Assembly: GCA_003141195.1 (NCBI GenBank)
Contig: PLLC01000079.1
Span: forward strand, 13,475 to 77,474
Source of the DNA: Syntrophaceae bacterium
GTDB taxonomy: Bacteria; Desulfobacterota; Syntrophia; Syntrophales; UBA5619
DNA length: 64,000 bases
Direction: 5' to 3'
The notes below the pieces were generated by a model, which had not been told where the DNA came from, searched no databases, and saw only the letters and a list, made by a program, of their open reading frames with translations. Positions within the stretch are counted from its first letter, which is position 1; the number at the start of each line of letters is the position of its first letter. A program made the position numbers and the translations under genes. Of this stretch, positions 16,354 to 24,752 are shown piece by piece.

Positions 16354-16511
16354 AAGATTCCCTCCTTGATGGTTGAATTAAAACCTGGTTTGGTATAGTG
16401 CTGCCGGAATGGACCTCGGCCAAAAACCGGCCGGGGGAACCTATACCATATTCGCCCTTGGCTGACAATGACTTCCTGCTAAGAAGGATCATTTTCCCAG
16501 AACGGAACGCC

Positions 16512-17039
16512 ATGCATATCATCGTGGACGGCTACAACCTGATCCGGCAATCCGACACCTTCCGGCATTCCGAGAGGAAAAGCCTGGAGGAGGGGCGCAA
16601 CGCCCTCATCCGGAGTCTTGCCGGCTACCGGAAACTTCGGGGGCACCGGATCACCGTCGTCTTCGACGGCTGGGTAGGGGGTTCGCCGGCGGAGGAACGG
16701 GACAGCGCCGGGGGGATGGAGATCATCTATTCCCGCCTGGGGGAGAAGGCCGACGAGGTGATCAAGCGACTGCTTGCGAAGGGTGATGAGGAGATCATGG
16801 TCGTCACCTCCGACCGTGAGATCGCCACGTTCGCCGTCCGCCGCGGGAAGACCGCCATCGCCTCCCCCGCGTTCGATGAACTGCTCGAACGGAGCGCCGC
16901 GGGATCTTCCGCTGAGGACACCCCCGGCGAGGGGAATCCGGATGACGACGACGACCGGACCGGCATGAAAAGAAAAGGCCCCTCCCGGCGGCTTTCCAAA
17001 CAGAAACGGGCGGCCTTGGCCCGGTTTAAGAAACTTTGA
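16512..17039 (+). CDS. NYN-domain (YacP-like) predicted RNA-binding nuclease
   Basis: The 175-residue protein begins with the NYN/PIN-fold motif MHIIVDGYNLI and continues with TVVFDGW and VVTSDREIATFA, supplying the conserved Asp residues of the metal site. Bacterial relatives (YacP) are linked to rRNA or mRNA processing. The C-terminal 35 residues are acidic then strongly basic (SKQKRAALARFKKL), suiting RNA contact. The ATG at 16512 starts the conserved domain; the upstream Shine-Dalgarno is weak. Its 3' end overlaps the convergent truncated holA by 14 bp. Confidence 0.8.
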   Translation: MHIIVDGYNLIRQSDTFRHSERKSLEEGRNALIRSLAGYRKLRGHRITVVFDGWVGGSPAEERDSAGGMEIIYSRLGEKADEVIKRLLAKGDEEIMVVTSDREIATFAVRRGKTAIASPAFDELLERSAAGSSAEDTPGEGNPDDDDDRTGMKRKGPSRRLSKQKRAALARFKKL

Positions 17040-17583
17040 CGGCTCCGCAGACGGCGAGCAGGAAGCGCTCCAGAAGGAGGCGGGGCTCCTGTCCCGTGGA
17101 CTTGAGCGCCAGATCGATCCGGACCAGCATCTCCAGAGAACCGGCCAGCTCGGAGCGGGTGAACCGGCCCGCGTTCTTCAGGGACTGATAGACGACGTAA
17201 GGGTGCTGCGAGACGAGATCGACCTGCTCCTCCCTCTCGCCCTCCCGGATCCACGCGATGAGGGGCGCGAGGATGGTTTTCGACGGAAAAAAGCGGGTCT
17301 CCCGGACAACGACCACCTTGCGTCCGGGGAGGAGGGGCGGTGTGATGAGGGATTCGCAGAGGGAGCCGACATCCTCGTGCTCGCCGTCGGTCACGAAGAG
17401 ATTGAGTTCACGGTCCCGGGCGTCGGGGATCAGCGCCGCCGTGATCTTGTCGAGGGCGTCCCGGAGGCGGAACTCCTCTTCCCCATAGAGGAGATAGCAG
17501 GGAACGGCCTTCCCCCGCTTCAGCTCGGCAAGGACCGCCTCCAGGGAGGCGCCCCGCCCGGTATCGTCGTCGTGAAGAGCCAT
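17026..17583 (-). pseudogene. holA: holA copy 1, internally deleted (DNA polymerase III delta)
   Basis: The 185-codon frame is nearly identical to the two ends of the full-length holA at 22281-23675. About 115 N-terminal residues (from MALHDDDTGRGASLEAV) run straight into about 65 C-terminal residues (EEQVDLVSQHPYVVYQ onward). The deletion falls near 17245, beside CTCGCC, and removes about 280 codons including the whole AAA+-like core. It is in frame, so a short protein could still be made, but not a clamp-loader subunit. This copy keeps the C-terminal end next to the NYN gene, while its 5' end abuts foreign DNA at about 17592. The arrangement implies a duplication at the holA locus followed by deletion. 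Confidence 0.88.
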
Positions 17584-17596
17584 AGGATCCGTGAAT

Positions 17597-17619
17597 TACC
17601 CCGCCCTGTGGACGGGGTA
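17597..17619. other. GC-rich hairpin at the left edge of the inserted DNA
   Basis: TACCCCG at 17597-17603 pairs with CGGGGTA at 17613-17619. It lies within 10 bases of the point where holA copy 1 stops matching copy 2, so it may mark an element end or a recombination site. Confidence 0.5.
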
Positions 17620-17823
17620 TTCTGCGGGAGAATTTCATAAAAAATTAAAAATATCTGCTTGCTTTTTGAAATTTTCGAGAGTATATTTTTTTAAAAGTTA
17701 TGAAATCAAGTGTCTACGCTGTCATCTGATCAATAAAGGAGGTGGTGGGAGGAAATTATCAGAAAAGGGATTTGAAGAGACTTTGCAGAAATTAAGAAAA
17801 CCTCACACACAAAGGAGATTGCC

Positions 17824-18060
17824 ATGAGCAACAAAATTAAAGGGATGTTTTTGCTATTTATTATTATCGGTTTAAGCGGATGTGCGGGTGTCCAATGGAA
17901 GGATACAAACGGTGCACTTGCTTCTGACTCGGTCGTAGTTGCATGTGGAAAACAGTGCGGCAGTGGTGGTACCGAGGGGCCATTAAATCAATTTAATGTT
18001 CCTCTTTTTGGCACTTGTCGTACCGCATGTATGAAATCGAAGGGGTATTCCCAACTGTAA
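17824..18060 (+). CDS. Small Cys-rich lipoprotein
   Basis: The 78-residue precursor has a short hydrophobic signal and a lipobox (GLSGC, lipidated Cys near residue 20), leaving a mature peptide of about 59 residues with four more Cys (VACGKQCGSGG and GTCRTACMKS), which could form disulfides in the periplasm. AAAGGAG lies upstream of the ATG and a terminator follows, so it is a compact unit of its own. The base composition is clearly AT-richer than the flanking chromosome, fitting acquired DNA. Function unknown. Confidence 0.65.
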   Translation: MSNKIKGMFLLFIIIGLSGCAGVQWKDTNGALASDSVVVACGKQCGSGGTEGPLNQFNVPLFGTCRTACMKSKGYSQL

Positions 18061-18093
18061 GTAAGTTTTTAAAAATTTAATAAGAGCTTCTTG

Positions 18094-18127
18094 AAAGCCG
18101 CAACCCGAAAGGGTATGCGGCTTTTTT
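18094..18127 (+). terminator. Rho-independent terminator after the small lipoprotein
   Basis: AAAGCCGCA (18094-18102) pairs with TGCGGCTTT around a loop that itself contains ACCC/GGGT, followed by a T-run. Confidence 0.85.
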
Positions 18128-18477
18128 ATTGAACAAAAGGAGGAAAAATAAACTGATAAGAATTTGCTTTTGCTTAAGTTGAGGATACGGAAAGGCATCC
18201 TGTATGTCAAGGAAATTGTATCACAACAGGTGAATATTTAAGCCCTAATATTGATGTTCTCGTCAAAAGTCAGAATTCGCCATTTTTCGGTTTGTAAGTA
18301 CCTGAATTAGGTGACTGCAAATTTTCAAAAAGGTCCGTTTGGCGACTTTTAACGAGGTCATCAATATTATTGACATTATCCGCGGTTTATGATGGGATTT
18401 CTATGGAAGACGGGAGAAAAAACGAGATATCTCTTAATATTGTCATGCGCACAGACCGTGAGAAAGGAGACCTACAA
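18128..18477. other. AT-rich intergenic region with possible small gene remnant
   Basis: After AAGGAGG at about 18139, a frame near 18185-18297 reads as a short Cys-containing peptide (CQGNCITTGEYLSPN...SPFFGL, then stop) without a proper start, possibly a decayed relative of the lipoprotein upstream. A single GACTTTTAACGAGGTCATC end (18343-18361) resembles the repeat-family termini seen elsewhere. TTGACA at 18370-18375 could be a -35 box for the next gene. Confidence 0.35.
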
Positions 18478-21400
18478 ATGTACTCATGGATCAGGATTCT
18501 GCTTTTGGCCTTCATTTCAATGATTATCTGTATTCCAGGTATTTCAACCGCTGCAAAGCCGGTCCAGCGGCCCGATGTAACGCGGGAGGCGGAGATCATC
18601 GCAGTCCAGGGAGACGGGTGGGTCAATTTCATGAAAGGGCAGGCATGGTTTGAAGCGGTACGTCAGCAGGCCCTGACATCAGGGGATCTCATAAAAACGG
18701 GCAATTACGGAAAGATGTCGGTCCTTTTTGCGGATGATACCAGATAAAGATCCATCATAGAACTACCCTTGCTATAAAAGAGGTCCGGAAGGCCCCGGAC
18801 AGGAAGAGGACCGTCCTCGGGTTTGAGTCAGGCGAGATATGGAGCAGGGCCAAATCAGTTTCCGAAGAGCTAAGGATAGAGACTCCGTCCGCCACTGCCG
18901 CGATTCGCGGTACCGACTGGGATATAGCGGTGGATGAAAAGGGGGCAGCATATCTAACGGTGCTGAGAGGAAGCATCGAGTTTTACAACGATTACGGAAG
19001 GGTCATCGTAAGCTCGGGCGAGCAGGCTATCGCCACAATCGGCAAGCCTCCCCTGAAGACTGTGCTCGTGAGTCCGAAAGACAGGGTGCAGTGGGTTATT
19101 TCCTATCCGATGGATATCCCCGGATTGCTCCCCTTTTATTCCCACCGGAGAGGTGAAGCGCTCAAGGCCCTGCCCTCGGTTAGAGAGAAAGCCTCGAAAG
19201 ACCCTGCCGATCTTCGGACGAAACTTTTTCTTGCGGGTCTACTCTTTGATCTGAAGGACAGATGGGAGAGTCTCAGGCTATTTGACGAAATTCTCGTCTC
19301 AGATCCTGTGAATTGTAAAGCCCTGACCTTCAGGGGTCTCCTTGCGTTGGACAAAGGCGAGACAGAGAAGGCTGCAGAGTATCTCGGCCGGGCCGTCGGA
19401 GAATGCAGGGAAGGGGAAATAAGAGACGTCCTCCTGGGCATGGCGGGAGTACACATCGGCCGGGGAGAGTTAGGTAAGGCCGAAGAGCTTATCAATAATG
19501 CGGCGGAAAAGAATGCCTCACCCGTTGCGGGAGTTGTGAGGGCTGTTTTCCAGGCATTCCTCGGCAACTTCGCGAGAGCGATAGAGATCTCGTCGGAATA
19601 TGAGGCCAGATATCCGGATGACGAGAGATTCCCCTTAATCCGCGCCGCGTTTTATCTCGTGACGGATGAAGGAGCGAAGGCGAGAGCTTTCATAGAAACT
19701 GCGCTTAAGCTAAATCCTGCCTCTTCCAATGCCTATTCAGAGCTTGGGGGATACTATTAAAGGAAGGGAGGCTGAAGAGGCATTCAGGAAGGCGATTGAC
19801 CTTGACCCAGGTAATGTCTCGGCGAGGAACGGGCTGGCCCTGCTGAAGATGGACCAGGGATATTTTACGCAGGCAGGAGAAGAACTCTCCCTTGCCCTGG
19901 AGGCGGACCCCGCGCGCCTCGATGGTATGGTCTAACAGAGGTATGCTTTATAACGTCACAGAGGCATTGGACAATGCAAAAAGGGATTACGAAAGATCGG
20001 TCGAGCTCGACCCTGCAAATTATGTGGCCTTGAACGGCCAGGGGCTCGCGGCCCTGAAAGAGGGAAAGACGGAGGAAGCGATCCGGTATTTCCTTAAATC
20101 GAGTGTTATCGAACCCCGGTTCGCTCAACCCCATACGTTCCTCTCCATCGCATACTACCAGCAGGACGCCATTTCTCGGGCACTGGACGAGATCGGCCTT
20201 GCGGAGACGCTTGACCCTAAGGACCCTTACAGCGCTCTGGCGCAGGGGTATGTCAGAAAGCCGTGGGAGATTGCATACTCGCTGTCGCTTCAGGCGCAGA
20301 ATGATGCCGGAGCAACCGAAAACGGTTTTTCGAGAGGGTATAGTCTGAATTATGGAATGGGAATAAAACCTGACTATGATAACGGCTTCAACGTGGGAAT
20401 TTCTGCGGGCCATAATCAGAGCGGTCAGCCGGGTTCGAAAACAAATCCTGATCCGGACGACCGGTTGAAAACCTCCAACCTGGATATCGATCTCGGGTAT
20501 CACCACAGATTCGGACCGAAGAACGATCTCCTGGTGAGGGCCGCCTACGATAAAACCAAATTTGAACTGTTGAATGCTGATCCATTCGGGACAGGCCTGA
20601 CCAACAACCAGATGTCTTTTATCGCTGCAGGATTTGATACGCAGCTTACCAAGGACTTCTTCCAGAAAGGCGTATACGACCTTACCGCAATATTTGGGGG
20701 TCCTGCGATATCTCTTGCCACCGACTCAACAGGAACGTTTGAGAGCAGGGGAATACCCCGCTTGTCCTCAGCCTTTCCTGCGATTGTCGATCTCGATCTG
20801 AGGCATTCGGACAAAACGATGAATGAAACTCTTCTCTTTCAGTCGAGGCATCTGCTTGCCATCGGGGAAGACCAAGAGTTTACCTACGGGATCGAGTATG
20901 TCCCTTTTCGTTCAAAGAGAACTTTAGTCCTTAACAGGATAAGCGAGGCAGGTACCCTGGACTTCTATGAGGAATTTATTAAGAACAGGGCAGGAATCTT
21001 ATACGAGTTTCCGTTGCTGACATCTGAGGTGGGAACGGATGAGTTCAACACAAAGGGCAGGTTTGTGACCGCCTACCTTTCGGACCGGTGGAAATTGTCA
21101 AAAGTGTGGCTTGTCGAGGGGGGAGTTTTTTTCGAGTCCTTCCACGACGATAACAACCAGGCGGACCGGCTCTATCCGCGGCTGGGGACTGCGGTGAAGG
21201 TTTTTGAAAATCATACACTCCGGGTTGCCTTTCAGAGTATGGTCGATAAGGTCTCCAGCGGGACCCTGGCGCCTGTAGGCGCTGCAGGACTTGTTGTTGA
21301 CGACAGCCTTGCCCTGCAGGGTTCGCGTCTTACCGATTATCAGGCGAGGGTCGAATCGAGATGGTCCGGCAGGTTGTTTACGGCGATAGGGATCGAGAAA

Positions 21401-21844
21401 GTCAATTCCAGCGACCCGGAGCCGGGAGAGGGGTTTCCGAAAAGAGAACTCTCGACGACAAGTCTCATGGCCTCTGTGAATGCGCTTCTGGGAAAACAGA
21501 CCGGTCTCTTCCTGCGCTATCGGTACAACGAAAGCAAGGAAACAGGAAATGCCTTCGAGGGACTCACGGCCCCGGGCGTGCCAAGGCACTTGCTCAACGG
21601 CGGGCTGGTATGGGTCTCGCCTGCGTATGTGAAAGTCCTTCTTTCCTCCACCTATGCCGGTCCTCAATTTGCGGACTACTCGAACACGACTAAATTATCC
21701 GGCTATTGGACAACGAACCTCCTGGCAATGTGGGAACCCTTTAAAAAACACGTACTGCTGTCACTCTCTCTCAATAATATATTCAAGGCGAGTGACCCGG
21801 CGCCTGCCAGATCTGCATTTCTCACCCTGGAATATCGGCTTTAA
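18478..21844 (+). pseudogene. FecR-domain, TPR and outer-membrane barrel protein, frameshifted
   Basis: One long gene is split by three frameshifts near 18743, 19755 and 19930. Read together it encodes about 1,120 residues: a signal peptide (MYSWIRILLLAFISM), a FecR domain (EAEIIAVQGDGWVNF, then ATAAIRGTDWDIAVDEKG), seven or more TPR-like helical repeats (for example AFRKAIDLDPGNVSARNGLALL and YERSVELDPANYVALNGQGLAAL), and a C-terminal barrel of about 500 residues ending LTLEYRL. The first break is explained by one missing C (GATACC-AGATAA should read ACCCAG). TPR plus barrel is the layout of exopolysaccharide exporters such as BcsC and PgaA; FecR at the front is unusual. AT content and codon use differ from the neighbours. 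Sequencing error at all three sites is possible but less likely than decay beside an IS fragment. Confidence 0.75.
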
Positions 21845-21846
21845 GC

Positions 21847-22160
21847 AGTATGAGTTCCCCGAATTCCACCACCCGCTTCTGGTGACAGGAGGGACAAAAA
21901 TGACGGCGCTTGCAGGAAAAGGCAAGAAGATACTCGTGGTTGCAGTCTTTACATTTCACCCGGGCAAAGCCATTGTGCAGATCGCCGCAATCAAGATAAC
22001 GGTAAATGACCTTCTGGAGATAGGGACGGAAGAATCCGTAGGTCCGCTCAAACCGTTTCTCATAGACTTGGAAAAAGGTTTCCAGATGATCTTCAACACA
22101 GCGATAATAATCGGTAGCCTGTGGATTGCGGGGCTTATAAACGACGACCGGGGCGGCCAT
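21847..22160 (-). mobile_element. IS91-family transposase, N-terminal fragment
   Basis: About 105 codons encode the N-terminal zinc-binding domain of an IS91-type (HUH, rolling-circle) transposase: DHLETFFQVYEKRFERTYGFF, then CGDLHNGFARVKCKDC and CKRRHFCPSCHQKRVVEFGE. The frame then runs into the end of the barrel gene, so the catalytic HUH and Tyr part is absent. GGAGGTGAGGA precedes the ATG at 22160, and a promoter with a palindromic operator lies upstream. IS91 elements can move neighbouring DNA by one-ended events, which fits the position of this fragment between the inserted genes and holA. Confidence 0.8.
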
Positions 22161-22192
22161 GATTCCTCACCTCCGAGGGAAACAGGCCGTCT

Positions 22193-22220
22193 ATTTTAGA
22201 ACGTACGTTCTATTTGTCAA
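22193..22220 (-). promoter_or_regulatory. Promoter with perfect 16-bp palindromic operator
   Basis: On the minus strand TTGACA (complement of 22215-22220) and TAAAAT (complement of 22193-22198) are 16 bases apart. The perfect palindrome TAGAACGTACGTTCTA (22197-22212) fills the spacer. A dimeric repressor bound there would exclude polymerase. TetR-type operators often look like this; GAAC-N4-GTTC also resembles a Gram-positive LexA box. The unit drives the transposase fragment. Confidence 0.6.
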
Positions 22221-22280
22221 GGTGAATATTCAAACAGAAGTCGACAACCGAAATAGCAACATCCATTGCGCAAAGACTTA

Positions 22281-23675
22281 TCATGTGTTCACTTTGCAGA
22301 CGGCTAGCAGGAAGCGCTCCAGAAGGAGGCGGGGCTCCTGTCCCGTGGACTTGAGCGCCAGATCGATCCGGACCAGCATCTCCAGAGAACCGGCCAGCTC
22401 GGAGCGGGTGAACCGGCCCGCGTTCTTCAGGGCCTGATAGACGACGTACGGGTGCTGCGAGACGAGATCGACCTGCTCCTCCCCCTCGCCGGTCCCCTGC
22501 TTGAGGGAGGGATAAACCGCCTTCTGAAAACGGCCGTAGTCCATGTTCGCGCTGAAGGCCTTCAGGCGCCCGGAGGCGAGCAGGAGTTTCGCATGGAGGA
22601 GGAAACGGATCTCCCGCGTAATCATGGCCATGATCATCAGGGGGGGGCTTCCCTGGTCGAGAAGGTCTTTCAGCGCCCGGAGGGCGGCCGTCAGGTTTCT
22701 TGCGGTGAGCGCCCCCGTCAGATCGAAAACGGTCTCCTCTTTCGTCCGGCCGATGACGGCCTCCACATCCGCCGCCTCGATGACCGCCTTCTCCCCCGCA
22801 TAGGTGATCAACTTCTCGATCGCCCCGCGCGACTCCCGAAGGCTGAAGCCGGTCTTCTGCCCTAGGGCAGCCCAGGCGCCGGAGGAGAGCCGTTTTCCCC
22901 GGCCCTCCAGGAGCCCGGCGGCCATCTCCATCAAGACCTGCTGCTGCCTCGCCTCCCCCTTGATCTTTGCGAAGGTCAGGATATGCCCCACGGATGAAAC
23001 GGCCTTGAAGAGCCTTTTCCGCCGGTCCACCTTCTCGGCCGTCAGGATGAGGTGATTCCCCTCCGGCATCCCCCCGGCCAGGACCCGTTCCAGGCGGTCG
23101 GTCTCCTCCTCCGTCTTTTCCTGGACCAGAACGGCGCCGCGGCTCACACAGAGTTCCACGGCCCTGGGAAGCCAGGTCTCCCGGCCCTCGCCGCCATCAT
23201 CGGGAACGATTCTCCGCCAGGCGTCGTCATCGATCTTCCGCCAGCCGCCGTCCCTAAGGTCGTCTAACTGCATTCCCGTCAGCGTCAGGAACTGCATGAA
23301 ATCCGCCGCCGCCCGGGCGGGGTCCGGTTCAAGCCGCTCCCGGATCCGCGCGATGAGAGGCGTGAGGGTTTTCGACTGAAAAAGGCAGGTCTCCCGGACG
23401 ACGACCACCTTGCGTCCGGGGAGGAGGGGCGGCGTGATGAGGGATTCGCAGAGGGAGCTGACATCCTCGTGCTCGCCGTCCGTCACGAAGAGATTGAGTT
23501 CGCGGTCCCGGGCGTCGGGGATCAGCGCCGCCGTGATCTTGTCGAGGGTGTCCCGGAGGCGGAACTCCTCTTCCCCATAGAGGAGATAGCAGGGAACGGC
23601 CTTCCCCCGCTTCAGCTCGGCAAGGACCGCCTCCAGGGAGGCGCCCCGACTGGTATCGTCGTCGTGAAGAGCCAT
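22281..23675 (-). CDS. holA: DNA polymerase III delta subunit, full-length copy
   Basis: The 464-residue protein is the clamp-loader delta subunit that opens the beta sliding clamp. It starts with a RecA-like domain region (VPCYLLYGEEEFRLRDTLDKI), continues through VFDLTGALTARNLTAAL and the domain III helices PPLMIMAMITREIRFLLHAKLLL, and ends with DLALKSTGQEPRLLLERFLLAVC. It is longer than the roughly 340 residues of E. coli HolA, mainly in the middle. The last codons differ from copy 1 (CKVNT against CGAVKVS) because this 3' end abuts inserted DNA. Its 5' side keeps the normal chromosomal context (LOG gene, rpsU, carB). It is probably the functional copy. Confidence 0.88.
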   Translation of the reverse strand: MALHDDDTSRGASLEAVLAELKRGKAVPCYLLYGEEEFRLRDTLDKITAALIPDARDRELNLFVTDGEHEDVSSLCESLITPPLLPGRKVVVVRETCLFQSKTLTPLIARIRERLEPDPARAAADFMQFLTLTGMQLDDLRDGGWRKIDDDAWRRIVPDDGGEGRETWLPRAVELCVSRGAVLVQEKTEEETDRLERVLAGGMPEGNHLILTAEKVDRRKRLFKAVSSVGHILTFAKIKGEARQQQVLMEMAAGLLEGRGKRLSSGAWAALGQKTGFSLRESRGAIEKLITYAGEKAVIEAADVEAVIGRTKEETVFDLTGALTARNLTAALRALKDLLDQGSPPLMIMAMITREIRFLLHAKLLLASGRLKAFSANMDYGRFQKAVYPSLKQGTGEGEEQVDLVSQHPYVVYQALKNAGRFTRSELAGSLEMLVRIDLALKSTGQEPRLLLERFLLAVCKVNT

Positions 23676-23763
23676 AGGATCAATAAAAATCGGTCAGGCG
23701 TGAGGGGTTTCGCGCCTTACGTTTTTGATGCATTTCCGCGCCGCTTTCGGGAGAATTCCCTTT

Positions 23764-24417
23764 CTATACGATGACGTACTTCTGGATGTGCTTCACGGCC
23801 TCGTCCGGATCGTCGAGGATCTGGAAGCGCTCCAGATCCTCCGGAGAGATCTTGTTGTCGCGGAGCATCGTTTTGCGGAGCCAGTCGAAAAGCCCCTTCC
23901 AGTATTCGCTTCCCATGAGGATGACGGGAAAGCTCTTGATCCGCTTCGTCTGGATGAGGGTCAGCGCCTCGAAGAGCTCGTCCATCGTCCCGAAGCCGCC
24001 GGGCAGGATCACATAGGCCACGGCATACTTGACGAACATCACCTTCCGGATGAAGAAATACTTGTAGTCGATGCTGACATTGGCGTAGGGATTGGGTTTC
24101 TGCTCGAGGGGCAGGCGGATGTTCATCCCCACCGACTGCCCGCCGGCCTCCGCGGCACCTTTATTGGCCGCCTCCATGACGCCGGGTCCCCCGCCCGTGA
24201 TGACGCCGAAGCCCTTTTCGACGAGGCGCCGGGCGAGGAGTTCCGTCTTCTGGTAATAGGGGTCGTCGGGCTTCGTTCTCGCCGAGCCGAAGATACTCAC
24301 GGCGTTCTTGACCCCAGAGAGGGTCTCGATGGCCTCGACAAACTCGGCCATGATCCGGAAGACGCGCCAGGATTCCTCGATCGACAGGGCATCCACAACA
24401 TACTGCTTTTCGGCCAT
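23764..24417 (-). CDS. LOG-family protein (lysine decarboxylase-like fold)
   Basis: The 217-residue cytoplasmic protein carries both family signatures: GGGPGVMEAANKGA (about residues 73-86) and PGGFGTMDELFEAL (about residues 138-151). LOG proteins are phosphoribohydrolases that release the base from nucleoside 5'-monophosphates; the old name lysine decarboxylase is misleading. The ATG at 24417 is preceded by GGAGGTG and starts the natural N-terminus, so a longer frame is not needed. It lies on the same strand between rpsU and holA. Confidence 0.88.
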   Translation of the reverse strand: MAEKQYVVDALSIEESWRVFRIMAEFVEAIETLSGVKNAVSIFGSARTKPDDPYYQKTELLARRLVEKGFGVITGGGPGVMEAANKGAAEAGGQSVGMNIRLPLEQKPNPYANVSIDYKYFFIRKVMFVKYAVAYVILPGGFGTMDELFEALTLIQTKRIKSFPVILMGSEYWKGLFDWLRKTMLRDNKISPEDLERFQILDDPDEAVKHIQKYVIV

Positions 24418-24534
24418 GTGACACACCTCCGCCCGGGGAAGGCCACCCAAGAATGTGAGGTGCAAACCCTGATCCTTCCCCCCTGTTCCCGGACCGCTCC
24501 TGCGATCCGGCCGATTCCTGATCCGTAAACTTTT

Positions 24535-24726
24535 TTAAGAGACCTTGCGCCGCTGGACCTTCGCCAGTCTCCGGCGCGCCTCGATGGTCTTTCTCTTCTT
24601 CTTCACAGAGGGTTTCTCATAGGCGCGCCGCAGTTTAAGTTCCTTGAACAGACCGCTCTTGGAAAGCTTGTTCTTGAGGATCTTCAAGGCCTTTTCCACA
24701 TCATTGTCGAATACTTTTACTTCCAA
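24535..24726 (-). CDS. rpsU: 30S ribosomal protein S21
   Basis: This 63-residue basic protein of the small subunit matches bS21 over its whole length (EVKVFDNDVEKALKILKNKL, then RRAYEKPSVKKKRK). It appears to start at TTG 24726, with AAGGAGAAGG upstream. It follows carB by 26 bases on the same strand and probably shares its transcript. Confidence 0.93.
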   Translation of the reverse strand: MEVKVFDNDVEKALKILKNKLSKSGLFKELKLRRAYEKPSVKKKRKTIEARRRLAKVQRRKVS

Positions 24727-24752
24727 ATTCCTTCTCCTTTTCTAACCGATGT

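Noticed and set aside
18478-21844. Programmed frameshifting in the FecR-TPR-barrel gene
   Set aside because: Three separate shifts with no slippery heptamers or downstream structures at the sites fit decay or sequencing error better.
22197-22212. LexA (SOS) box
   Set aside because: GAAC-N4-GTTC fits a Gram-positive LexA site, but the single copy, its promoter-spacer position and the mobile context make a TetR-like operator equally plausible; not claimed as SOS.
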